DNA of 64,000 bases. Origin: Planctomycetota bacterium. GTDB lineage: Bacteria > Planctomycetota > JAJSAM01. Every line of letters begins with the position of its first letter. Position 1 is the stretch's first letter. The position numbers and the translations under genes were made by a program. This document shows positions 28,088-35,919 of this stretch, one piece after another. The DNA lies in assembly GCA_024274785.1 (NCBI GenBank), contig JAJSAM010000042.1, positions 147,103 to 211,102 on the forward strand, read 5' to 3'. The notes below the pieces were generated by a model, which made no database searches, had not been told where the DNA came from, and saw only the letters and a list, made by a program, of their open reading frames with translations.

Positions 28088-28594
28088 ATGGACCTGGAAA
28101 TCCACCTGAAGAAGATCCTCGTGCCCATGGACTTCTCCGAGTACGCGGAGCATGCTTTCCGCCACGCCACGGCGATCGCCAGGTGGACCGGCGCGGAGAT
28201 GCTGGTGCTCCACGTCGTCGAGAAGTTCATGGATCACTCCCTCCTCTACAGCGACGTATGGCCGTTCCAGAAGCCGGTGAAGCAGTACTACCAGGAACTG
28301 GAGGAGAGGACCGCGCGTCGACTCGAGGAACAGGTGAGCCTGGTGGTCGGACCGGACATCGGCTATCGGGTCATCGTCAGCACCGGCACGCCGTCGCCGG
28401 AGATCGTCGCCACCGCGGCCCGGGAGAGCGTGGATCTCATCGTCATCGCCACGCATGGCCGCGGAGGTCTGCGGGCCGCTCTGCTCGGGTCCACCACCGA
28501 CCGGGTCCTGCACAAAGCCACCTGCCCGGTGCTGGTCATGCGCAGTGGAGCGTCCGGTTTCGTCAGCCCGAAGTCGGAAGAACCCGGGAACTGA
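28088..28594 (+). CDS. Universal stress protein (UspA family)
   Basis: The 168-residue protein has the UspA fold: KKILVPMDFSEYAEHAFRHA at the N-terminus and the nucleotide-binding loop THGRGGLRAALLGSTTDRVL near the C-terminus. Compared with the ATP-binding consensus G-2x-G-9x-G-S/T, the first glycine is replaced by alanine (IATHG), while the rest fits. Members bind ATP and help cells survive starvation, oxygen limitation or toxic compounds. It directly follows the second NtrC-type regulator and has its own strong promoter. No Shine-Dalgarno sequence precedes the ATG. Confidence 0.9.
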   Translation: MDLEIHLKKILVPMDFSEYAEHAFRHATAIARWTGAEMLVLHVVEKFMDHSLLYSDVWPFQKPVKQYYQELEERTARRLEEQVSLVVGPDIGYRVIVSTGTPSPEIVATAARESVDLIVIATHGRGGLRAALLGSTTDRVLHKATCPVLVMRSGASGFVSPKSEEPGN

Positions 28595-28638
28595 CTGCAA
28601 ACGGTTGTTATCAGGGATATCGATCCGCCGACAAGAGT

Positions 28639-28654
28639 TGCTGACAGTTCGGCA
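28639..28654. promoter_or_regulatory. Inverted repeat upstream of a sigma-54 promoter (possible enhancer site)
   Basis: TGCTGA-CAGT-TCGGCA is an inverted repeat with one mismatch. It lies about 80-95 bases upstream of the -24 element at 28732, the distance typical of NtrC-family enhancer sites. Which of the two nearby regulators would bind cannot be told from sequence. Confidence 0.4.
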
Positions 28655-28731
28655 GAACTTCTCCGGGCTCCAGAGTGTCGGTATTGATGTAAGTGCTTGC
28701 AAATGAATGTGTTGTGGTTTTCGTGGTCGAC

Positions 28732-28747
28732 TGGTACGGTGCTTGCG
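28732..28747 (+). promoter_or_regulatory. Sigma-54 (-24/-12) promoter between the two universal stress protein genes
   Basis: TGGTACGGTGCTTGCG fits TGGYACG-N4-TTGC with exactly ten bases between the GG and GC pairs. Predicted transcription start is near 28758. The next coding gene starts 170 bases further on, and a terminator hairpin lies between. Confidence 0.65.
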
Positions 28748-28757
28748 CATTCCCGGG

Positions 28758-28855
28758 CAGCCCTGAAGCACCGGGCCTCGCCCAAGGCCCACGGCAGTAC
28801 TCTCAATCCTGCCTCTTTGAAGGGGGCCGGTTTCCCACCGGCCCCCTCTCCTTTC
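28758..28855 (+). ncRNA. Candidate sigma-54-dependent small RNA with three stem-loops
   Basis: The segment from the predicted sigma-54 start to just past the terminator hairpin is about 100 bases and has no plausible coding frame. It contains GGGCCT/AGGCCC (28773-28778 with 28785-28790), GGCAG/CTGCC (28793-28797 with 28809-28813) with an 11-base C/U-rich loop, and the terminator stem AGGGGGCCGGT/ACCGGCCCCCT (28821-28847) followed by CTCCTTTC. The layout resembles known RpoN-dependent small RNAs. An alternative is a terminator or attenuator in a long leader of the second stress-protein gene. The elements are seen; the RNA itself is inference. Confidence 0.45.
28821..28847 (+). terminator. Intrinsic terminator-like hairpin upstream of the second stress-protein gene
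   Basis: AGGGGGCCGGT (28821-28831), loop TTCCC and ACCGGCCCCCT (28837-28847) form a perfect 11-bp stem, followed by CTCCTTTC. It stands 84 bases before the next start codon and would stop transcripts from the sigma-54 promoter. Confidence 0.65.
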
Positions 28856-28895
28856 GGTTGTCCACCGCCGGAATGCCCCCGCCGCCAGTGTGGTC

Positions 28896-28924
28896 TTGCG
28901 GCGTCATTCACGCCGTCGTATCCT
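28896..28924 (+). promoter_or_regulatory. Promoter of the second universal stress protein, leaderless arrangement
   Basis: TTGCGG (28896-28901) and TATCCT (28919-28924) are 17 bases apart. The -10 hexamer ends six bases before the ATG at 28931. This gives the gene its own start downstream of the terminator hairpin. Confidence 0.55.
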
Positions 28925-28930
28925 CTGCCC

Positions 28931-29377
28931 ATGAGTTCGATCCGGTTGCAGCGTATTCTGGTGCCCACGGACTTCAGTGACACCTCGGAGAAAGCGTTCC
29001 TGTTCGCGGCCGACCTGGCCCGGGCGTTCGGTGCGGAGATCACCCTTCTGCACGTGGTGGACACCAGAGTGGTGGACAACATTTTTCACATCCACCAGAT
29101 GCCGCCGGAGGCTGCCCGGCGTGAGATGCGGAAGGCGGCCGGGGAGGCGGTCGCGCGGCTCCTCGATCTGCCCGAGGCCGAGGGCCTTTCGATCACCGCC
29201 GTCTACTCCGAGGGGATTCCCCCGGTGGAGGTGAAGAAGGCCGCCGAGGAGATCGACGCGGACCTGATCGCCATGGGGACTCACGGCACCACCGGTATCG
29301 CCCATCTGCTTTACGGCAGTACCGCCGACGCGGTCTTGCGGGGAGCTCCCTGTCCCGTATTGACCGTCAATCCCTGA
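28931..29377 (+). CDS. Second universal stress protein (UspA family)
   Basis: The ATG at 28931 is chosen because it opens the UspA domain (RLQRILVPTDFSDTSEKAFL); upstream in-frame starts run through the terminator region. The 148-residue product has the complete ATP-binding loop GTHGTTGIAHLLYGS, matching G-2x-G-9x-G-S. It is a diverged paralogue of the protein at 28088-28594. The mobA gene follows after three bases, so the two may be co-transcribed. Confidence 0.9.
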   Translation: MSSIRLQRILVPTDFSDTSEKAFLFAADLARAFGAEITLLHVVDTRVVDNIFHIHQMPPEAARREMRKAAGEAVARLLDLPEAEGLSITAVYSEGIPPVEVKKAAEEIDADLIAMGTHGTTGIAHLLYGSTADAVLRGAPCPVLTVNP

Positions 29378-29380
29378 CGC

Positions 29381-29989
29381 GTGTCCGGGCAGGATTCTGA
29401 TCCCCTGGTCGGCGCGATTCTCGTCGGTGGCGTCTCCCATCGGATGGGGCGGGACAAGGCCCTGGTCGAGATCGGCGGCATCTCTCTCGCGGAGTGGGTG
29501 CGCCGTTCGCTCGCCGAAGTGGCTTCTCCTGTTCTGGTGGTGGGGAAGAACGGGGAGCGTCATCCCCTGCCCGACTTGCCGTTCGTGGGCGAGGATTGCC
29601 CAGCGCGGTGCTCGCTCGCCGGTCTGGTTGCCGCGCTGTCGGCTGCGCCGGACGACCGGGTGATCGTGGTCGGCTGCGACCATCCCTTTCTCTCGCCCGA
29701 TCTGCTTCGAGCGCTGGCGAAGCGCGGAGACAGAGCGGTTCGCGTGGCGGGGCGGGGCGGTGGCCTCGAGCCACTTCTCGGCTGCTGGGATGCGCCCCGG
29801 GCCCTGCCCGTCCTGAGCCGGCGGCTGCAAGACGGTGCTCTTTCGCTCTACGGCGCACTTCGGGAGCTTTCCGCGGAGGTCCTGCCGGAGATCGAGGCCC
29901 GGGCGCTCGACCCTGACCTGCGTTCGTTCGTCAACGTAAACACGCCGGAGGATCTTGCGCGCGCCCGGTGTTCTCTCGAAAAGTATTGA
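29381..29989 (+). CDS. mobA: Molybdenum cofactor guanylyltransferase MobA-like
   Basis: The 202-residue protein belongs to the MobA nucleotidyltransferases. It has the GTP-binding start VGAILVGGVSHRMGRDKALVE (a variant of LAGGxSxRMGxDK), CSLAGLVAAL, and the metal-binding VVGCDHPFL in place of the usual CDxP. It ends with VNVNTPEDL, a family hallmark. MobA attaches GMP to molybdopterin. Start is GTG at 29381. No other Mo-cofactor genes are nearby. Confidence 0.85.
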   Translation: MSGQDSDPLVGAILVGGVSHRMGRDKALVEIGGISLAEWVRRSLAEVASPVLVVGKNGERHPLPDLPFVGEDCPARCSLAGLVAALSAAPDDRVIVVGCDHPFLSPDLLRALAKRGDRAVRVAGRGGGLEPLLGCWDAPRALPVLSRRLQDGALSLYGALRELSAEVLPEIEARALDPDLRSFVNVNTPEDLARARCSLEKY

Positions 29990-30015
29990 CCGGGATTCAA
30001 AACCGCCGCTACGAT
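29986..30015 (+). promoter_or_regulatory. Promoter of the polyprenyl diphosphate synthase gene
   Basis: TTGACC (29986-29991) and TACGAT (30010-30015) are separated by 18 bases. The predicted leader is about 35 bases and contains a good ribosome binding site AGGAAGGAA before the ATG at 30058. Confidence 0.5.
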
Positions 30016-30057
30016 CCGCCCCTTCCCCCGAAGGGCCGCAATCAGGAAGGAAGTGCC

Positions 30058-31062
30058 ATGGACGCCAGTGAGCAGGAAACGAGCAAGCACAGCGTGCTGA
30101 TGTCTATTCTGGCTCCCATCGAGGATGACTTGAGGGCGGTCTCCGTCGTCATCGACGAAGTCATGAAGGCGCCTTCGCTCAAGGTTCGGCCCATGCTGGA
30201 CCAGGTCAGCCGCTATCGCGGAAAGATGCTCCGGCCGGCCTTCTGTATCCTCGCCGGCCGCTGTTTCGAGGAGATCGGGCGGGACCACCACCACCTCGGG
30301 GCCATCGTCGAATTGATCCACACCGCCACCCTCGTGCACGACGACATCCTCGACGGCGCCGACAAGCGCCGGCAGGAGGAGACGGTCAACCGCACCTGGG
30401 GCAACCACGGTGCGGTACTGCTCGGCGACTTCCTCTTCGCCTCGGCATTCGGTCTGTCCGCCAACCTGGAGAACCCCCTGGCCTCGCGCTACCTCGCCTG
30501 GATCTCCGGTGTGGTCTGCCAGGGCGAAATCATGCAGATCCTCGAGACCGGCAATCTCGATCTCAGGGAAGAGGACTACAACGAGATCATCGAAAAGAAG
30601 ACCGCATACCTCTTTGCCGCATCGGCGCGCGTCGGGGCGGAGTACGTCGGCGCGCCGCGCGCGGCGGTGGATGCGCTCGCCGACTACGCCATGCGTCTGG
30701 GCACCGCGTTCCAGATCATCGACGACTGCCTGGACCTCGTGGGGGAGGAAGAGCGGGTCGGCAAGACCCTCGGCACCGACGCCCGCCAGGGAAAGGTCAC
30801 ACTTCCGGTGATCCACTTCCTGCGCACCGCGAAGGAAACAGAGACGGCGCGCCTGCGCGAACTCCTCTCCGGCGGCCAGGGGGACGTGCATCTCGACGAG
30901 ATCCGTTCACTTCTGATCGAGAATCGTTCCCTTAAGTTCGCGCGCGCCCGCGCCACCCGGTTGGCGGAGGAAGCCGTGGCCAAAGCGGCGACGCTGCCGG
31001 AGTCGGAGGCGCGGACCTCGTTCACGGCTTTGGCGGAGTATACACTGTCCCGGAACCGTTAG
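30058..31062 (+). CDS. Polyprenyl (octaprenyl/heptaprenyl-type) diphosphate synthase
   Basis: The 334-residue enzyme is a trans-prenyltransferase. The first aspartate-rich motif is in ATLVHDDILDGADKRR and the second in FQIIDDCLDLVG; RYRGKMLRPAFCILA is the N-terminal substrate-binding helix. It condenses isopentenyl diphosphate onto an allylic primer to make the long tail of a quinone, like IspB/HepT. Product length cannot be read reliably. The ATG at 30058 follows AGGAAGGAA. It appears monocistronic and converges on folD. Confidence 0.92.
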   Translation: MDASEQETSKHSVLMSILAPIEDDLRAVSVVIDEVMKAPSLKVRPMLDQVSRYRGKMLRPAFCILAGRCFEEIGRDHHHLGAIVELIHTATLVHDDILDGADKRRQEETVNRTWGNHGAVLLGDFLFASAFGLSANLENPLASRYLAWISGVVCQGEIMQILETGNLDLREEDYNEIIEKKTAYLFAASARVGAEYVGAPRAAVDALADYAMRLGTAFQIIDDCLDLVGEEERVGKTLGTDARQGKVTLPVIHFLRTAKETETARLRELLSGGQGDVHLDEIRSLLIENRSLKFARARATRLAEEAVAKAATLPESEARTSFTALAEYTLSRNR

Positions 31063-31417
31063 AGAGCCGTCTGCGGGGCGGATGTGGTGGATGCGAGGCA
31101 ATCTGGGTGACGACGGTTTTCCGGTCGCCATCCCCAACTCCCCTCCGTGTTCGGATGCGCCCCCGGTACGGATGCGAGGGCGGGGCGGAGAAGCAGCTCA
31201 TCGGCTCGAAAAGGCTGGCTTCGCGTGCCTCTCGTTCCGGTCACCAGCGGTGGAGGGGCGGGCGCCGCACAACCACGCTCAGGGCCCCGCTTTTCCCGGA
31301 AGTTCCGCCTTTCCCGGAGGAGCGCACGCGGGATCTGAAGAGCCCCACGCCTGGAGGCCACACCCGCCGGACGGCGGAGGCTTTTCAACCGTCAGGGCGC
31401 CCGACCGTTCCGGCGTG
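31063..31417. other. Intergenic stretch without a recognisable gene
   Basis: These 355 bases separate the convergent prenyl synthase and folD genes. I see no supported coding frame on either strand, no strong terminator stem and no repeat beyond two copies of GGATGCGAGG near 31090 and 31170. Confidence 0.45.
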
Positions 31418-32275
31418 CTACCCCTCGCCGCCGCTGCGCTGCGCCAACTCGAGGACATTGCCGAGCAGCGTCGCGATCGTCATCGGGCCGACGCCGCCGG
31501 GCACCGGGGTGATCGCCATGGCTTTCGCGGCGACGCTCTCATAGTGGAGGTCTCCGGTGAGCGTGCCGTCTTCCCGGCGATTGATGCCGACATCCACCGC
31601 GACCACGCCCTCCCTCACCATCTCACCGGTGATCATCTCCGGCCGTCCCATGGCCGAGACCAGCAGGTCCGCGCGCCGGGTGTGAAATGCCAGGTCCTTC
31701 GTGCGGGAGTGGCAGATGGTGACCGTGGCGTTTCTCGCGGTGAGCAGCGCGGCCATCGGCTTGCCGACGATGTTGGAGCGGCCGAGCACCACCGCTTCCA
31801 TACCGGTCACGTCGATCTCATGACGATCGAGCAGGCTGAGGATACCGCGGGGCGTACAGGGGACCGAGGCCGGCTGCCCGAGCGAGAGCAGGCCCACATT
31901 CACGGGATGAAAACCGTCGGCGTCCTTCGAAGGCAGGATGGCCGCCACGATCCGCTCTTCGTCGATGGCGTCGGGAAGAGGCAACTGCACCAGGATGCCA
32001 TGCACCCGATCGTCGTCGTTCAACGCGGCGACGACGGCGAGCAACTCCGCCTCCGTTGTCTCCTCCGGCAACTTTCTCAGGATATCGAGCATGCCGCACT
32101 TCTTCGCGGCCCGGGCCTTGCTGCGGGTGTAGATGACGCTGGCCGGATCTTCTCCAACGATGACGACCGCCAGACCGGGAACGATGCCGGCCGCGTTTTT
32201 CAGGACGGCAACGCCCTCCGCGACCGTCCGGCGGATATCCTTCGCGGCTTCCTTCCCGTCGAGGATGGTGGCCAT
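31418..32275 (-). CDS. folD: Bifunctional methylenetetrahydrofolate dehydrogenase/cyclohydrolase
   Basis: FolD interconverts methylene-, methenyl- and formyl-tetrahydrofolate in one-carbon metabolism. The 285-residue protein starts MATILDGKEAAKDIR. It has SVIYTRSKARAAKKCG with the active-site lysine region, VHGILVQLPLPD, the NADP-loop VVLGRSNIVGKPMAALL and the C-terminal ITPVPGGVGPMTIATLL. The ATG at 32275 lies one base after the carbamoyltransferase stop; an upstream in-frame ATG at 32359 would overlap that gene. It is the last gene of a three-gene operon. Confidence 0.96.
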   Translation of the reverse strand: MATILDGKEAAKDIRRTVAEGVAVLKNAAGIVPGLAVVIVGEDPASVIYTRSKARAAKKCGMLDILRKLPEETTEAELLAVVAALNDDDRVHGILVQLPLPDAIDEERIVAAILPSKDADGFHPVNVGLLSLGQPASVPCTPRGILSLLDRHEIDVTGMEAVVLGRSNIVGKPMAALLTARNATVTICHSRTKDLAFHTRRADLLVSAMGRPEMITGEMVREGVVAVDVGINRREDGTLTGDLHYESVAAKAMAITPVPGGVGPMTIATLLGNVLELAQRSGGEG

Positions 32276-32276
32276 G

Positions 32277-33971
32277 CTACCGCCCCCCGGGCTTGCTGAG
32301 CCGGACGCCCTCGATGAAGATGTCGTCGAGGCCGCTGGTGAAGAAGGTGCCCACCGCATCCCGCGGCGAGAGCGCCAGGGGCTTTCCGGGGACGTTCAAC
32401 GAAGTATTCAGCAGGACCGGGTGCCCGATCTTCGCTCCGACCGCCCGAAGCAGAGCGGCGACGCTGCCCGATGCGTCCGCGGAAACGGTCTGGACCCGTG
32501 CGGTCCCGTCGGTGTGGAGCACCGGGTAGAGGGCCTCGCGCATCTCTTCCTTCACCCGGCGGTGCGAGGCCATCTGTGGATCCGGGCGGGAGTCGACGAA
32601 GTACCTGTCGAGATCCTCCTCGGCGATCACGATGCCGAAGGGGTGGTAGCGGGAGCGGGGCTTGACCCTCGCCACGAGACGCTCCTTCGACGCCGAATTG
32701 GTGGGATCGAGGAAAATGGAGCGGTGTCCCAGCGCGCGGGGGCCGAACTCGAGGGCCCCTTCGAACCATCCGACCAGGTGACCCGCCGCGATGCGCTCCG
32801 CGGCATCCGCGATCAAGTCTTCAGGCCGTTCGCCTTCGATCCCGATCTCATCGAGGGTGGCGGAAACATCCGCGACGGACCAGGCCGGGCCGAGGCCGCT
32901 GTCCACCGGAGGCTCGGCCTTGATACCCTGCTCTTCCGAGAGCAGGTGCAGCGCGGCCCCGAGCGCCGTGCCTTCGTCGCCGGGGGCGAAACCGGTGTGG
33001 ACGCGCTGGAACGGGCCGTCGGCCCGGAGCCTCCCGCCGAGTACCCAGTTCTGGGCGACCCCCCCGGAGAGACAGAGGTTGTTGGAACCGGTCTTGTTGT
33101 GAAGATGCTCCGCCATGTGGAGCACCACCTCTTCCACCGCGACCTGCAGGCTCGTGGCGATGTCCGCGTGGCGCTCATCGACCTCCGCACCGACCTCGCG
33201 CCCCTTCCCGAGTTCCCTGGAGAATCGGTCCGACAGGAACGCCCGGCCCTCGAAGCTGTCTAAGTACTCCTGGTTCAGGAGATACGAGCCGTTCGGGGCG
33301 GGCTTCAGAATGCTCCGGAACACCGGCAGGAAGCGCGGGGCTCCGAAACTGGAGATGCTCATGATCCGGAATTCGTCATCCTCATCCCGGAAGCCGAGGA
33401 AGTCCGCCACCGCCGCGCAGAGCAGCCCGATCGAATTCGGCATCTTCTCCATGGAGAAAACCTCGATCTTTCCATCGCGACCCACGCCCTGACTGGAGGT
33501 ACTCACTTCACCGCGTCCGTCGATGGAAAGGAGCGCGGTATCGGAAAACGGCGAGAGGTGGAATGCCTCCGCGAGGTGGGTGCGGAAGTGAGGGACGACC
33601 GAGACGGTGGCTTTCGACAGGGCCTTCAAGCGCTCGACTTCGGAGAGGTATTGCACCGCCGCGTGCAACTCATCGTGGAAAATGTGATAGGTCTTGAAGC
33701 GAGCACTCTCGAGAAAGCCCTCTCCATACCACTCGATGAGCCGGTTCCGCAGGTTCAGCCAGGGGTTGTTGGCGATCGCGACGCGGTCGAGATCGTCGAG
33801 GGTCAGGCCCGCCGCCTCGAGGCAGAAGCCGACGGAGCGATGAGGGAAGCCGCCCTCGTGCTTCATCCGCGTGAAGCGCTCCTCGCTCACTGCGGCGACG
33901 ACTCTCCCGTCCACGACGATGGCCGCGCTGCTATCCCGATAGCCCTGTCCACCGATGCCGAGGATCTTCAT
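32277..33971 (-). CDS. Carbamoyltransferase of the NodU/CmcH family
   Basis: The 564-residue protein has the ASKHA-type N-terminal domain (MKILGIGGQGYRDSSAAIV, HFRTHLAEAFHLSPF, LLSIDGRGE, CLSGGVAQN) and the C-terminal NodU domain (GALEFGPRALGHRSIFLDPT, YHPFGIVIAEED, GHPVLLNTSLNVPGKPL). NodU/CmcH enzymes carbamoylate sugars or antibiotic hydroxyls using carbamoyl phosphate. The target here is unknown. It overlaps the upstream 160-residue orphan by four bases and runs into folD after one base, so the orphan could be functionally linked. Confidence 0.9.
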   Translation of the reverse strand: MKILGIGGQGYRDSSAAIVVDGRVVAAVSEERFTRMKHEGGFPHRSVGFCLEAAGLTLDDLDRVAIANNPWLNLRNRLIEWYGEGFLESARFKTYHIFHDELHAAVQYLSEVERLKALSKATVSVVPHFRTHLAEAFHLSPFSDTALLSIDGRGEVSTSSQGVGRDGKIEVFSMEKMPNSIGLLCAAVADFLGFRDEDDEFRIMSISSFGAPRFLPVFRSILKPAPNGSYLLNQEYLDSFEGRAFLSDRFSRELGKGREVGAEVDERHADIATSLQVAVEEVVLHMAEHLHNKTGSNNLCLSGGVAQNWVLGGRLRADGPFQRVHTGFAPGDEGTALGAALHLLSEEQGIKAEPPVDSGLGPAWSVADVSATLDEIGIEGERPEDLIADAAERIAAGHLVGWFEGALEFGPRALGHRSIFLDPTNSASKERLVARVKPRSRYHPFGIVIAEEDLDRYFVDSRPDPQMASHRRVKEEMREALYPVLHTDGTARVQTVSADASGSVAALLRAVGAKIGHPVLLNTSLNVPGKPLALSPRDAVGTFFTSGLDDIFIEGVRLSKPGGR

Positions 33972-34450
33972 GGAGTTCTCTTCTCCCGGACGGACCGGAC
34001 GAGAATATCGACCAGGGCCGGTCCCGCGGGTTGGCCGTCCGTCAGCACATGGGTCAATGCGTCGCTTCTGGTCTGGTCGAGGTCCCGCGGGTCGGCGGCG
34101 ACCAGGACGCCGGCGAGTTCCGCGATGGCGAGGGAAGCCGGGTCCGCATCACCGTTCAGGAGATAGGCGATGGGCGGGCCGGCTTTCGCCGCGACCGCCG
34201 CACACTCGAGGAGGCGCGTGCCACCACCGAGAATCAAGACGGCACCGGGCAAGAAGTCTGCCAGCAGGCCATCGAGCGAACTCGCCGGTGGCTCACCGGC
34301 CACGGGGATGGAGAGGCTCCTGATTTCGAAACCGACATCCAGGAATCGGAGGCGAATGTCGAGTCCCCGGTTGAATTCCCGGGCCGCTTCGACGAATTCT
34401 CCGGCCAGACCGTCGGCGCCTGGCGACTCGGAAAGGACGATGACCCTCAT
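33968..34450 (-). CDS. Unknown 160-residue protein coupled to the carbamoyltransferase
   Basis: The product is a small alpha/beta protein with a Rossmann-like look: MRVIVLSESPGADGLAGEF, a VLILGGGTRLLECAAVAAK strand-loop-helix, AYLLNGDADPASLAIAELAG, and IRSLSIPVAGEPPASSLDG. The glycine-rich loop suggests nucleotide or sugar binding. I do not recognise the family, although the loop is faintly reminiscent of GT-B enzymes. It is the first gene of the operon ahead of the carbamoyltransferase (ATGA overlap). A promoter is placed almost directly before its ATG. Confidence 0.62.
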   Translation of the reverse strand: MRVIVLSESPGADGLAGEFVEAAREFNRGLDIRLRFLDVGFEIRSLSIPVAGEPPASSLDGLLADFLPGAVLILGGGTRLLECAAVAAKAGPPIAYLLNGDADPASLAIAELAGVLVAADPRDLDQTRSDALTHVLTDGQPAGPALVDILVRSVREKRTP

Positions 34451-34459
34451 GTCCGGCAG

Positions 34460-34488
34460 GTTTTACGACCTCCGGGCGACTTTGTCCA
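34460..34488 (-). promoter_or_regulatory. Promoter of the orphan-carbamoyltransferase-folD operon
   Basis: On the minus strand TGGACA and TAAAAC are 17 bases apart. The -10 hexamer ends nine bases before the ATG at 34450, leaving a leader of about three bases. It faces the hpt promoter in an 87-base divergent gap. Confidence 0.45.
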
Positions 34489-34525
34489 TGTCTGCCCCAA
34501 AAGTGGGGCCGATCGCGGGACCGGC

Positions 34526-34531
34526 TACAAT
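34526..34531 (+). promoter_or_regulatory. -10 element TACAAT placed for a leaderless hpt transcript
   Basis: TACAAT (five of six bases of the consensus) ends six bases before the ATG at 34538. There is no ribosome binding site. The -35 region is GC-rich and weak. Confidence 0.5.
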
Positions 34532-34537
34532 CCGTGG

Positions 34538-35083
34538 ATGCTCGAGAAAGAGATCGAAAGAGTGCTGTTCAGCGCAGATGAGATCCGGGCCCGGGTGCGG
34601 GAACTCGCCGCCGAAATCCGATATCGGCTGGGCGATGGCGAACTCGTCGCGGTCGGGGTGCTCACCGGGGCCTTCGTCTTTCTCGCGGACCTGGTGCGCG
34701 AACTCGGGGGAGAAGTGCGGATCGTCCTGGTGCGGGCCTCCTCGTATCGCGATGGAACCAGGCCGGGCGAGATCAGCGTCGAAATCCCCGGAGAGACGGA
34801 CTTCGAGGGAGGTGACATTCTGCTGGTGGAGGATATCGTGGACACCGGCCAGTCCCTGAAGGCCCTGAAGCACACGCTCCTCGAGCGGCGACCCGGGTCG
34901 CTGACCACCGTGGCCCTGCTCGACAAGCCTGATCGGCGGCGGGTGGAGATCACCGCCGATGTCACCGGGTTCACGGTCCCCGACGAGTTTCTGGTCGGCT
35001 ACGGACTGGACTACGCCGGGCTCTACCGCAACCTCCCCGATGTCTGCGTTCTTGCCCGCTGCGTCTACGAGGACCACGCCTGA
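34538..35083 (+). CDS. hpt: Hypoxanthine phosphoribosyltransferase
   Basis: The 181-residue purine-salvage enzyme converts hypoxanthine or guanine with PRPP to IMP or GMP. It has the PRPP-binding motif ILLVEDIVDTGQSL, LVGVLTGAFVFLADLVR with the PPi loop, VRASSYRDGT, and the C-terminal KPDRRRVEITADVTGF and DEFLVGYGLDYAGLYRNLP. It heads the hpt-rhomboid-peptidase run, overlapping the rhomboid start as TGATG. Confidence 0.94.
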   Translation: MLEKEIERVLFSADEIRARVRELAAEIRYRLGDGELVAVGVLTGAFVFLADLVRELGGEVRIVLVRASSYRDGTRPGEISVEIPGETDFEGGDILLVEDIVDTGQSLKALKHTLLERRPGSLTTVALLDKPDRRRVEITADVTGFTVPDEFLVGYGLDYAGLYRNLPDVCVLARCVYEDHA

Positions 35084-35919
35084 TGGGGATCTACGATCGA
35101 GGTTGGTACCGGGAGCAGCAACGGATCAGCGCGCCTCGTTCCCGCTCGATGGTCGTGACTCTGATCATCATCAACGTCGTTGCCTTCCTGCTCGCCGCGG
35201 TGCTCAGGGAATCCGGGTGGGATCCGGTGTACGGGGGCCTCGGCCTGGTTCCCGACGATGTGGTGCGCCGCGTCATGATCTGGCAGGTCGTGACCTCGAT
35301 GTTCCTGCACGGTGGCCTGTATCACCTGCTGATCAACATGCTGATTCTGTTCCTGTTCGGTTCCGGGGTGGAACAACGCATCGGCCGCGGGCCGTTTCTC
35401 CGCCTCTATTTCGGGGCGGGGATCGCCGCCGCGGTCGCATACATCGTCTTTGGGCTGTTCGACGCTCCGTTCCGACCCGCGGTGGGGGCTTCCGGAGCCG
35501 TCATGGGATTGCTCGTGTACTTCACGATGCTGAATCCCCGGGCCCGGGTCATGTTCATGTTGATCATCCCCATGCAGATGATGTGGCTCACCATCATGAT
35601 CCTCTCGATCGACCTCTACTGGTTCGCCTTCGCGCCGCCGGGCGGAACCGGCGTCGCCCACACCGCCCACCTCGGCGGCGCCCTGTTCGGTTTCCTCTAC
35701 TACCGCTATGCGCACCAGGTCGATTTCTTCTTCCTGAAACTCGAGACCAGGGGGCCGGCGCGGGCGAGCACACGTTCCGTCAAGGAGAGAGAACGCCTTC
35801 GAAAGGACGTGGATCGGCTTCTCGATAAAGTGAACGAGGGGGGGCTGGATGCCCTTTCCGCGCGTGAGAAGAAGACGCTGAAAGAGGCCAGCGAGCGCCT
35901 GAAGGAACTCGACCCTTGA
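35083..35919 (+). CDS. Rhomboid family intramembrane serine protease
   Basis: The 278-residue protein has six hydrophobic helices and the rhomboid catalytic pair: S138 in VGASGAVMG and H196 in HTAHLGGALFG. Supporting residues are the HGGLYHLLINM segment and RLYFGAGIAAAV. After the membrane core is a charged cytoplasmic tail (about 220-278) with LLDKVNEGGLDALSAREKK, a helical motif found in many bacterial rhomboids. Substrates are unknown. It starts inside the hpt stop codon and its stop overlaps the next gene. Confidence 0.92.
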   Translation: MGIYDRGWYREQQRISAPRSRSMVVTLIIINVVAFLLAAVLRESGWDPVYGGLGLVPDDVVRRVMIWQVVTSMFLHGGLYHLLINMLILFLFGSGVEQRIGRGPFLRLYFGAGIAAAVAYIVFGLFDAPFRPAVGASGAVMGLLVYFTMLNPRARVMFMLIIPMQMMWLTIMILSIDLYWFAFAPPGGTGVAHTAHLGGALFGFLYYRYAHQVDFFFLKLETRGPARASTRSVKERERLRKDVDRLLDKVNEGGLDALSAREKKTLKEASERLKELDP

